Part shown: positions 10,866 through 20,708 of the stretch, piece after piece
Layout of the letters: each line of letters opens with the position of its first letter
Position numbering within the stretch: position 1 is the first letter of the stretch
DNA from: Rehmannia glutinosa
Taxonomy: Eukaryota; Streptophyta; Magnoliopsida; Lamiales; Orobanchaceae
Reading direction: 5' to 3'
NCBI GenBank assembly: GCA_016081115.2
Contig: JABTTQ020002609.1
Span: 186,001-250,000 of the forward strand
Length of the DNA stretch: 64,000 nt
Made by a program: the position numbers and the translations under genes
Notes under the pieces: generated by a model
The model's database searches: none
Seen by the model: only the letters and a program-made list of their open reading frames with translations
What the model was told of the DNA's origin: nothing

Positions 10866-11520
10866 TCGGCCTTTTATAGTGATCTTTCAAAAAATCGCCC
10901 GTTGAAGAGATATGCTTATTTTGAAAGTCACTTGTGGTCGTTGGCTTTGTCTTGTTGCGATCCTTGGAATTTACGTTTCCTCGTATGAATGATTTTTCAC
11001 TTTTCGGAGTTCGACACGGTGCGTGCTTCTCATTGGTTTATTCCTTTTGCATGCTTCTCGGGATCGAGCACTTCAAGAAAGGTAGTATGGAAGTATTACT
11101 TGTTTAAGTAATTCTCTTGATTTCTATGCAACGGATATCTTTCGATTATCTCGACTTGATCGCATTTCCTTGCCTTCCCCAGGTGACTTAGAGTCGCCTT
11201 CCAATCATGGATGACTCTTTGTCACTTCAACTTGAGACTTGGCTATCTTGAGTTGACTTGATCGATACTTCACTCGGCTACATCTTATCTTGCACCTTGA
11301 TCGAGTTCTGTCTTCTCTTCTTCGCCACACTCACCGCCTCACAATGAGTCTTCCTTTTAGTCTCCGCTTGTTGTCTTCTTGCATGTTCGGGCATAGCGAC
11401 TTGACTCGGCTCTACCGGCCCTATCTATTACAATGCAATTTATAACAAGAATGGGGTGCCAACTTCCTATTTCAAGTTTTACATGGCATTCATCAAAATC
11501 TACAAAATAATTTCCCAACA
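10866..11520 (-). repeat. Truncated LTR of element B
   Basis: It matches about the first 655 bp of the LTR at 7885-9453, from the TATA region (CCTTTTATAGTG) to the TGTTGGGAAATTATT terminus at 11520. The rest of the LTR and all 5' coding sequence were lost in the deletion joining it to ORF3. Confidence 0.85.
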
Positions 11521-12230
11521 CTATTTGTATTGGAGTTATGTTATGAAAAATATTTTGCGAGGTAAATCTATGTGGGGTTATGTTAATGGGACAAAGGTTA
11601 AACCTACGAAACCTTGTTCGGATGGTGCGGATCCTTGGGAGGCTTGGGAAGCGGATAATTCAAGATTATTACTTGGATTAATAATTCGATTTCGCAATCT
11701 ATAGGGACTCGATTGGCGAAGTATGAGCTGCGAAGGAAGTTTGAGACCATCGCACGGTTGTATACACAGTCCAACTTTGCCAAACAATATCAATTGGAGG
11801 CGATATTCGCGCTTTAAAACAGAAGGACATGAGTATTCGGGAGTTTTATTCCACTATGTCGATTTGTGGGATCAATTGTCGCCATCAATCTGGTGATTCG
11901 CGAGCTTTTTACGCCTATGTTACACATCAAGAAGAACAACGATTGGTGCAATTTTTGATGGCTCTTCGTTCTTCCATCCCTAATTTTTATTATGTTCCTA
12001 ATCTCACCTTGAATCGGTTTCGGTTAGCCAATTATGTGCGTCCTGGTTATTTAGTCTCTTTTTTTTCTTCTTCTACTTGTTCTATACAGGACCCGATCTC
12101 GTGTTTGATTGGGACAGCCGTAAGCAAGGAGGACTTTATGTTTTGGATCAACTCAAAAAATTCGGAGGCCGCGACTTTTAGTGTGGATTTGCCATCTTTT
12201 CGTTTGAGTCATTCGTCTTGATTTTTACTT
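11521..12230 (+). pseudogene. Copia gag fragment (element E)
   Basis: Frames give YLYWSYVMKNILRGKSMWGY, an Ala/Trp-containing linker, then a run resembling LAKYELRRKFETIARLYTQS and IRALKQKDMSIREFYSTM. This is the usual plant copia gag pattern (the UBN2-type region): a small substrate region, then helices ending in 'SVREYYS'. The first ~40 residues are absent. Frames change at about 11690 and 12220. Confidence 0.75.
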
Positions 12231-12334
12231 ATGGCATTCTCGTTTAGGGTATATGTCCGCTTCTCGTTACGATTTTTAGTTTCTATTGGTGTCTTAGGAG
12301 ATTTGAAATCTCATGATATTTCGGATTGTAATGG

Positions 12335-12830
12335 TTGCAAAGCGGCAAAATTTCCGCTTTACCTTTCAATAAAAGTGTCTCTCTGTTTCTCGTGCGCCTT
12401 TTGATCTTGTTCATTCGATGTATGGGGACCTTCCCTATTAACACAAAGGGTGGATCTCGATATTATGTTTCGTTTATTGATGATTATACATGTTATTGTT
12501 GGGTTTATCTTTTGAAACAACGTTTTGATTTTTCAACATCTTCGCAGAACTTTCGAGCACTTGTGAAAACCCAACATTCGGCCACCATAAAGTGTTTTTC
12601 GTTGTGACTTGGGTAGGGAATATTCTTCCAATGCTTTTCTTACTTTACTTGCTTTTGATGGTACGATACGACAAACATCTTGTACGGATACCCCCGAGCA
12701 AAATGGTGTTGTAGAGAGAAAACATAGACATCTTGTAGAAACCGCTAGGTCTCTTTTGTTGTCTGCTAGTGTTCCTAGTGTTTTTTTGGGGGAGTTCTTC
12801 TTGCTACCTATTTGATTAATAAATTCCTAC
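12335..12830 (+). pseudogene. Copia integrase fragment (element E)
   Basis: It contains the integrase blocks GGSRYYVSFIDDYTCYCWVY near 12450-12510, with the second catalytic region's aspartates, and TDTPEQNGVVERKHRHLVE (12690-12745), with the catalytic glutamate region. A stop at about 12605 and a frame change separate them. The zinc-binding N-terminus is largely decayed. 12831-13377, between integrase and RT, gives only weak linker similarity. Confidence 0.85.
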
Positions 12831-13377
12831 TTCGCATAATTCGGGTTTGACACCTTTTGAGAAATTGTATGGGTATGCTCCACGATTATTTGTCTTTGCG
12901 CGTATTTGGTTCTACTTGCTTTGTCCTTCGACCTCAAGTTGAACGTACTAAGTTGACCCCGCTGATCCGCTTTATGTGTTTTTCTTGGTTATGGGGAAGG
13001 CGGAAAGGTTATCGTTGTTTTGATCCAGCTTAGCCAAAAATTATATGTCTCGCGTTATGTAGTATTTCTTGAACATATTCCTTTCTTTTCTATCCCGGTG
13101 GCTCCCATAATGTATCCAGGTCCGATCTCATTCATATTGACCCTTTTCATGGTAACGAGTGCACTACTAACGGTTCTGCGAGTTACGGTACATTGACTTC
13201 CGATTCGATGTGACCGATTCTCCCGCTATCGATGATGTCCGTCAACTTCTCCAATCTGCGGCTCTGATGTTGCTCATCGTCAATCCACATGTGTCCGTAA
13301 GTCTACTAAGTTGCGATTTCGTTTACTCTTGTTATTCTAGTTCATTCGTCTCTTTTTTGGCCTCTCTTTATCGTATT

Positions 13378-14912
13378 TCCGAGCCTTCATCCTATAGAGA
13401 GGCGATTCGTGATCCACTTTGGCGGGATGCTATGGCCGAGGAACTTATCGCTTTGCATCATACTCATACTTGGGGCTTGGTACCTTTACTATTGGGAAAA
13501 CATGCAATTGGATGTCGTTGGGTCTACAAAATCAAAACAAAATCGATGGGTCTATTGAAAGATATAAAGCCCGATCAAGTTGCTAAGGGTTATACTCGGG
13601 AGTATGGGATCGATTATGAGGAGACATTTGCTGTTACAAAGATGACAACTATTCGCACCCTTATTGCGATCGCCTCGGTTCGTCGATGGGGTATATCTCG
13701 GATGGATGTAAAGCATGCTTTTTTGAATGGTGATCTTGTTGACGAAGTATACATGCGACCTCCTCCTGGTGTTGCCCATCAACCAGGTGAAGTTTGTAAG
13801 CTTAAAGTAAAGCTCTTTATGGCCTTAAGCAAACCTCCAAAGCGTGGTAGGAAAAGTTTACTTGTGTTGTTACTTCTCTTAGTTTTCGACCAAGTGATCA
13901 TGATTCAGCCTTGTTTGTCAAAAGTAGTGGAACAGGTCGTATTTTACTTGCTTTATATGTTGATGATATGATTATTACTGGTGATGATCTTGATGGTATA
14001 GAAACTTTGAAGTCTACGTTAGCCCGTTCTTTTGCTATGAAAGATTTGGGTCCGCTCCGTTATTTTCTTGGTATTGAGGTTGCCTCTTCCCCGCAGGGTT
14101 ATCTTTTGTCTCAATCAAAGTATATTACTGATATATTTGAGCGTGCACGTATTACTAATAACAAGATTGTTGATACTCCGCTTGAGACTAATGCTCGATA
14201 TTCTCCCTCTGATGGTTCTCCCTTGTCGGATCCCAGTTTATATCGTACTGTTGTTGGCAGTTTGGTTTATCTCACGATTCTTATTCCAGATATTGCACAT
14301 GTTGTTCATGTGGTTAGTCAGTTTGTTACTTCTCCCTCTACAGTTCATTGGGCTGCTGTTTTGCGTATTCTTAGATATCTTCGGGGAACTCAGTTTCAAA
14401 GTCTTTTACTTCCGTCTAGTTCTTCTTTGAGTCTGCGTGTATACTCACGATCTTTGATTGGGCTGGTGATCCTACAGATCGCAAATCTATCACTGGTTTT
14501 TGTGTGTTTCTGGGTGACTCTCTCATTTCTTGGAAGAGTAAGAAACAAGATGTGGTTTCTAGATCTTCCACAGAAGCTGAGTATCGTGCCATGGAAACTA
14601 TTGTTTGTGAGATAGTTTGGTTACGTTGGTTGCTAGCAGATATGGGTGTTTTTCTTGATCGTCCCACTCTCGCATTTGCATTGTAATAATAAGAGTGCTA
14701 TTGATTGTCCGCAATACGAGTTTTCCATGAGACGACTAAACATATTGAGATTGATTGCCATATTATTCGACATTATTATCGACTTAGTATCATCACATTG
14801 CTTTTTGTCTCTTCTTCGCATGCGATTCTTTGGTATGTTTACCAAGCGCGCATTCCTCTTGGCGTTTCGTTTTTGTTTGACAAACTCTCAATGCTTCTTG
14901 CAATTGCATCGT
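13378..14912 (+). pseudogene. Copia RT and RNase H (element E)
   Basis: RT starts with EPSSYREAIRDPLWRDAM and WVYKIKTKS. The catalytic-domain blocks ISRMDVKHAFLNGDLVDEVY and LYVDDMIITGDD (YVDD active site, 13952-13963) are present. YFLGIEVA, YRTVVGSLVYLT and LRYLRGTQ follow. RNase H shows KSITGFCVFLGDSLISWKSK, SSTEAEYRAM (catalytic Glu) and KHIEIDCHIIRH. DKLSMLLAIAS is the end of pol. At least four frame changes are needed, at about 13820-13910, 14400-14500, 14680 and 14740, so the gene is dead, but RT is the best preserved in the window. Confidence 0.9.
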
Positions 14913-14927
14913 GAGTTTGAGGGGGAG

Positions 14928-15083
14928 TGTTAAAATATAATATATATTTAGTTTCCTTATTTAAGTGTAGTCCTTTTATGGTTAGGATTCTAGTCCTTTT
15001 AAGTCAGGTTTTCTAGTTGCCATATATAAGGCTCCCATTTGTTTCTTTGTAATTCACTTTTGATTTTGCATAATGAGAATACA
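14928..15083 (+). repeat. Short 3' LTR of element E (156 bp)
   Basis: It follows the polypurine tract TGAGGGGGAG (14918-14927). It starts TGTTAAAATATAAT and probably ends GAGAATACA at 15083, giving TG...CA termini. A TATA-like CATATATAAGG lies at about 15020. No second LTR is present in the window, so the end is inferred from the termini alone. Confidence 0.7.
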
Positions 15084-15230
15084 AGTACTTTTATGGCTTC
15101 TTCGATTTCAACAAACACAAATTCGAAAACTTTTTCTTCTTTTTCGTTCCTTTTAAGAATTAAGCCTACGTTTTGCAATTTTTCTATTTTTTTCTTTCAA
15201 CATTATCGAGTAAATACATGATTATTCTTA
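15084..15230 (+). pseudogene. Copia gag N-terminus following LTR E
   Basis: MASSISTNTNSKTFSSFSF starts at 15093, only 10 bp after the LTR end, and is followed by a decayed 'LLRIKPTFCNF' block. This resembles the usual Ser/Asn-rich copia gag start ('...FSSLLPIKLNPTNF'). The primer site expected between LTR and gag is missing. It is probably the remaining start of a second unit in tandem with E. Confidence 0.5.
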
Positions 15231-16972
15231 GATGTATCAAAACTAGTCCAGCCGATAATGGGAACAGGTTGGGCTACAATTTTTCATCCCTAAAAGGAGC
15301 CGGATCTATTTGGCCCGACTTATTTGACCCGAAAAATTTGGCCATACTGATCGGCCCATTGGGGCCGATATATTTTGTTTGTATGTTTAAAGAATGGGCT
15401 GACCCCTCAAAAAAAAAAAAATGGGCTGAGGGTAGGCTCCAAAACAAGCAGCTCGAAGGACATTCTAGCTAGCCTGACCTGCCCGACCTTTCCCCTTGGC
15501 CTGGAGAGCCAACACCGGCCGGGCCCATTTGATATAGCTAGTTATTCTTATTCTGAACTTTATAAAAACTGGTGACCACAACACAATTCTCGAATTCTAT
15601 CTATATTTTTTCCTTCATCATTGTCCAAATATCTGAACCCTCCAATACTTGGTAAGATAGTTCAAACACTTCTGCCCAGATTGCCGGGAGTAGCTGTTTT
15701 GTGCTATGCCTGCTACTAGGTTTTTGTGATTCATCAACACAAATGTTATTATCATCTAATCTTATCAGTTTCCAGGAACAAGATTTATGTCCTTAAAGTG
15801 AATGATCATGTTAAAAAAATTATCTTATTCAAGGGCTAGATAAAATTAAGCAGGCTCAAACACCAGTGCAACATGGACTATCCAAGAAGCTTAATAGACC
15901 TTTTGGAAAGGGAAAGAACTACAGCCGACGCCTCTTGTTGTATCCCATTCTCCGCATTAATTTCATTACATATAGCTTTCAGCATGAAATCTAATGCAAG
16001 AAACAAAATACCCAAGAAACCAAGGAACGGAAAATTCACCGCCCACAAACAAGAAGTCGACAGACTTTGAACTCAGATGATTGCGAAATGAAAAATACAA
16101 CACTAGAATAAAACTTTGAAAATATTCCCGCATAAATCAAGTTAGCTATAAGATAAAGAGTTGATTCAATTACCGTTTTCTGGACATGGTGTCCATAATA
16201 ACTAAATCCAATATGTTAAATATATCTACATATATAACTCTCAAGAGATTACCAGTGATTGCCAGCATCTCTTCTCCAGTCTTTTCTCCTAAATGACACC
16301 TTCTCGGTTGAAGAAATTGCATTTTCCCTATATTTCAGCATTATTTCTTAGTATTTATGAAAAACCACCTTCAAATGCCTCTGCCACTTCTCAGACAACG
16401 ATATAACTGCCAGCATCTCTTCTCCAGTAAACTTTTTTTCTCTAGTTGAACCGTTGAAGAATACACATTTTCTGTGTAGCTCAGAATTCTTTCTTAGCAT
16501 TCATATAATGAAAAGCCACCTTCAGTGCCACCACTTCTTTTCGGACAAAGATATAAGCTGCCAAATCCAAAACAAGCAACACGAAGGCAATGAAAATTAT
16601 GAAATTGATTTCCCAAAATTAAAAAAAAAAGGGGTATTGCATAATAAAATACAGCAGAATGTGTATGGACAAGATGTACGGTGTTTGAGCAGTCGAGCTA
16701 CCCTTGCTCTTAGTGAATACGTTCTAGAGATATACATAAACGAGCCTTGACCCCAAAGGTTTCGGGTAATTACCAAAACAGACTATTGTGATTATACTCG
16801 CATAACAAAAGTGCCACTGATGTTTTCATTATAGATTCCCTCACGGAAAACTCTGATGTCATCCTAAAGTAACACGGAAAATCCAATTCGCCCCTGGACA
16901 TTCTTAGTCATTAGTTTGACCAATTATTAGGAACGCATACCCTTTTACTCTTGCGCATGTACTGCATGTGAG
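15231..16972. other. Intergenic, no gene recognised; contains a 150-bp tandem duplication
   Basis: No protein similarity or RNA gene is seen. A GC-richer patch with GGCCC motifs lies at 15240-15530. At 16255-16565 a unit beginning TTGCCAGCATCTCTTCTCCA recurs after about 155 bp (starting near 16408), each copy followed by a similar stretch with 'CACCTTC..TGCC'. The copies are diverged. Confidence 0.6.
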
Positions 16973-18329
16973 CAATGGTGGAGCCAGGACACCCGAGGGG
17001 GTCGGCCGATACTAATAGGGTCCCAAGAAAAATCATACAAGTTAGCACTAAAAATTTTTTTTTTAAAAACAATTCTCACTATTTTTTTTTTTGGCAAAAA
17101 TATTTTTTAGTCCACTAAGTGGACGACTTGAGAGATTTAGTCCACATTTTTAAAATTTTTTGAAATTAGTCCACTAAGTGGCAAAAATTCGGATTTTAGT
17201 CAGTGACCTGCAATAGCAGTCACAATCCTATGTGGATTTTTTTTTTTTTTTTTTTTCTTGCCTCAAAATATGAATTGTTTTTGTTGATGTGGCATTTTGG
17301 AGGAAAAAATATTATTTTCAATGTAAATTAGGTAAAAATATAATATTCATTATGAATAAAATAAAAATAATTTGCAGAATATATTTAATTTTTTATTAGT
17401 CGAAAAACACAAAATATTTTTATAAAAAAATTGATGAAAAATAAGAATAATGTTAATATAATTTAAATATTTTGATTTAATAAATATATTCAAAATATTT
17501 TAAAATTTATTAACATTATTCTTATTTTTCAATAATTTTTTAAAAAAGTTGTATAAAAACTTTGAATTTTAAAAAACAGTATAAAAACTATGTAAATGTT
17601 AAAAAACTGTACAAAAAGTATTTAATTACAAAAATCTGCATAAAAGATATTTAAATTTTAAAAAACTGTATAAAAACAATTTAATTATTTCTCTTTAATT
17701 GTAAATATAAAATGTTATTTATACAATTAAATAATTTATAATTTAAACATATGATATAAATAATTTTTTATTTTATAATTTCGAATATATTTCTCCAATT
17801 AAAATATCTTAAATTTTATTAACATTATTTTTGTTTTTCATGGATTTTTAAAATTATTTTCCGTTTTTCAAATTAACAAATAATTTAAATATTAACATTA
17901 TTTTTGTTTTTCATGGATTTTTAAAATTATTTTTCGTTTTTCAAATTAACAAATAATTTAAATATATTCTGTAAATTATTTTTATTTTATTCATAATGAA
18001 TATTATATTTTTACCTAATTTACATTGAAAATAATATATTTTTTTCCTCCAAAATGCCACATCAACAAAAACAATTCATATTTTGAGGCAAGAAAAAAAG
18101 CAAAAAGAAAAAAATTCCACATAGGATTGTTACTGCAAAAGAGTTCTTGGACTAAAAATCCGAATTTTTGCCACTTAGTGGACCAATTTCAAAATTTTTT
18201 AAAAGTGTGGACTAAATATCTCAAGTCGTCCACTTAGTGGATGAAAAAAACATTTTTGCCTTTTTTTTTTTTTTTTTAAAAAAGAGGGTGGGCCGGGGCC
18301 GGGTTGGCCCACCCTGGATCCGCCAAAGT
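16973..18329. mobile_element. Fold-back Mutator-like MITE (1,357 bp)
   Basis: It is flanked by a perfect 9-bp direct repeat GCATGTGAG (16964-16972 and 18330-18338), the duplication size of Mutator elements. The ends are inverted: CAATGGTGGAGCCAGG on the left, ACTTTGGCGGATCCAGG read inward from the right. Inside lie long inverted arms: about 17070-17390 pairs with 17955-18275. Both arms carry the 'CCACTTAGTGGAC' and 'GCCACATCAACAAAAACAAT' stretches. The centre (17400-17950) is AT-rich and contains a further short direct repeat (about 17817-17885 and 17895-17960). There is no coding capacity, so it depends on an autonomous MULE. Confidence 0.85.
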
Positions 18330-18338
18330 GCATGTGAG

Positions 18339-19250
18339 GAAATATTAGAAAAGCATCCGAACGAACAGGGAATATAATGAGATCTTATTTCAGTTTTGTC
18401 GGTTCATATCCGAGATTAAAATCACCAATTTTCTATATCAATGTTTGGTACATTTAAGATCAAAGTCTTGGAAATGATTGACATATGCATGACCACCTCA
18501 TCTTTAAGAACACTTCATTAATGAAATCAAACAAATTCCTATAAATAATGTCTATTTTCACCAATTTTAAATAAACAAGAACATTTATTATGATCAAATA
18601 CAACGTAATCTAATAGGCTTAAAGGAGTTTATATCACACTCCCTCTCACTTAAGTTTATAAGTTAGTTACCTATGTTAAAGAGTTGGATTTAGGGTGGTA
18701 TAGCAAAACTAGAGATTGTTTCGCCAGCTTCTAGGAGGACCCAAAGGTTTGTTCTTTGCTAAACCTACCTCAACGAGTGAAGGTTGTTTCCACTAATAAG
18801 AGTGAATTATATGTCTGGGCTAAAAGAAAAAGAAAGAGGTCGGATGGTGATTTTTTCTTCAATAAAGAAAGGGTAGAAAAACCAGTAACTTCTCATGTTT
18901 TGAGAGCTCGTCATTTCTATCCAATAGAAATTTCTCCAAGAATTAATTTTTCCTTTTATGTGTGATTGTGAATGAAGGGGCAAATCTGGTATTTCATTTT
19001 TCCTAATCATTTGCTTAGCAAACACATACGGGCTTAGCTTTTTATGAACTATGCCAATGAGTTTCAGCTTAGGGGTTTTGGTAATTATGCAACGGGTGTT
19101 TATGTTATTATTCCTTCTTTTTATTGATACTATGCCCTTTTGATTGTCAACACACATTCACAAGCACATGTCAGGACGATGAACAAGTACTCAGCTTTGT
19201 AGGACTGCGAATCAAGCTATTAGTATAATTTAATTTCTGAAGCAAAAATA
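18339..19250. other. Intergenic, nothing recognised
   Basis: AT-rich sequence with no supported coding region on either strand. The minus-strand frame at 18807-19157 (116 residues) shows no recognisable motif and I do not call it a gene. Confidence 0.5.
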
Positions 19251-19530
19251 CTGTTGAGAATCAAAATCAAATCAGGATGGATAAAATTAAGAATAGTGCA
19301 CAACTCTTGGGAGAGCTGAATATCTGATTTTATCTGAATTGATATGGGAGATATTTTCCCATTTATGTATTTCTCACACCTATATACAGGTGATATTGTA
19401 ATTCTCAAGATAAGAGAGAAATGAAACTCTTATAGCCCTTGGGGCATTTTGTTCGTGGAAGTAGGCCAAAATGCCGAACCACGTTATTTCTTCGTGTTCT
19501 TCTTTCTCTCTTCAAACTTCAACACAACGA
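19251..19530 (+). repeat. Possible solo LTR of a copia element
   Basis: It starts TGTTGAGAATCAAAATC and ends in CTTCAACACA about 280 bp later. In between, 'TATATACAGG..TTGTAATTCTC' and 'GAGAGAAATGAAACTC' look like the promoter, polyadenylation and end region of short plant copia LTRs. No matching target duplication or neighbouring pol sequence is visible, so this rests on style alone. Confidence 0.4.
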
Positions 19531-20708
19531 TCAGAAGGCAACATAGGTCGCAGCTAAGATGGAACCAAGGGCTTTAATATAATTTGAGGGTTCAAATATT
19601 AAAGCTTAGAAGTAAATGAAACACTACCCAGTCATCAACAAACTCGTGCAAAAATTTGGACACTATCAAGACATAGATATTCATCCCAGGAATAAGATGA
19701 TCTGGCCCAAAAAGGAAAATGGAAAAGTAAAACAAAAGAAAAACTCATCTACAAAGCAATATGGGATGGTTCTGGTGGTCGGGGTGTTGGGACAGGGGCA
19801 GCCAGGACAATAAATAGTTCATACCAATGGCGTTATGTATATCAAATGATTAAGATTTCACCCTTCATTTCATTTATCGTTTTAAAGGAACGATCCTTGT
19901 TTCGTAACTTGACTAATTATTTTCAACTTAAGTCGTGATTTTTATCCCCACAACATATTTCCTATGTTTTTTTAGATCTTAAGAAACACTACCTAGAGTC
20001 TTAGACAAATAGCATATATGATATATATGGGACCCTTTCTCAATCCGGTGACAACATTTGACCCCATGAGGCCACCGACTATAATGGTCATTGCACCCCA
20101 GGGTCGTGTTGAAACAAAGAGACAACTGGTTGCAATAATTACTGAAAATTTATACTTGGGACTTTCAAGTAAATTAGCATTAAGGAATAAATCAAAATTT
20201 GGAGTAAATGAAAATATTACGATTCAGGTTTTCTAGAGTGTAAGCTGGCATTAATACTGAATGCAGATAACCACTATTGACCATACCATGCTAAAAGAAA
20301 ATGAAAAGGAAAATGCTACTCCATTTTAGTTCTAAAAGAAAAATTTCACAATAACTAATGCAGCAATGATAACAATGAACTATAAAATGCCATGTCATCA
20401 AGTGGATTAAATTTTTTCACACATTTCCTTAGTATATGAAGTAGCATTACTCACAAATATATTTTTCAAGATCTTGTAATAGCACCCTCAGCTGTAAATT
20501 TATGAAGTGTAACAAAAAAGCATTCAGCATGGATAGGCTATCTAACGCTGGCAGAATATTAAGCAAGAGAACCAAAAAAACTATCGAATGCATTGATGCA
20601 CATAAAGATCCACATGATTTTCCTTAACTAATATTGATGTCATATATGCACATGCAAATGAATGAACAAAACGAAAACACGCAAGGATCAAAAGAAGTTA
20701 CAGGTTTC
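19531..20708. other. Intergenic region downstream of the host gene
   Basis: No gene recognised. It lies 3' of the minus-strand host gene, so 20300-20708 probably contains its 3' untranslated region, and possibly a last exon (see the host gene entry). An AATAAA-type signal could not be placed with confidence. Confidence 0.4.

Larger units (their letters stand above)
4836..11520 (-). mobile_element. Element B: rearranged minus-strand Ty1/copia tandem
   Basis: Read on the minus strand: a truncated LTR (11520-10866), a 3' ORF fragment (10865-9480), polypurine tract, a full LTR (9453-7885), primer site, gag, protease and partial integrase (7757-4836). A single LTR thus serves as the 3' LTR of one unit and the 5' LTR of the next. 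This is the expected product of unequal recombination between LTRs. Integrase is cut at 4836 by insertion of element A. The LTR and proteins match elements C and D, so B, C and D are one family. Confidence 0.8.
11521..15083 (+). mobile_element. Element E: Ty1/copia of a different lineage
   Basis: Gag, integrase, RT and RNase H remnants in copia order are followed by a short 156 bp 3' LTR. The 5' LTR and gag start are missing: the element begins mid-gag directly against the truncated LTR of B at 11520. Short LTRs and the protein blocks set it apart from A-D. A gag N-terminus is found just beyond its 3' LTR (15093 onward), suggesting a former tandem copy. Confidence 0.85.

Noticed and set aside
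18807..19157. A 116-residue minus-strand frame as a possible gene.
   Set aside because: No recognisable motif, no splice context, AT-rich composition typical of chance frames.
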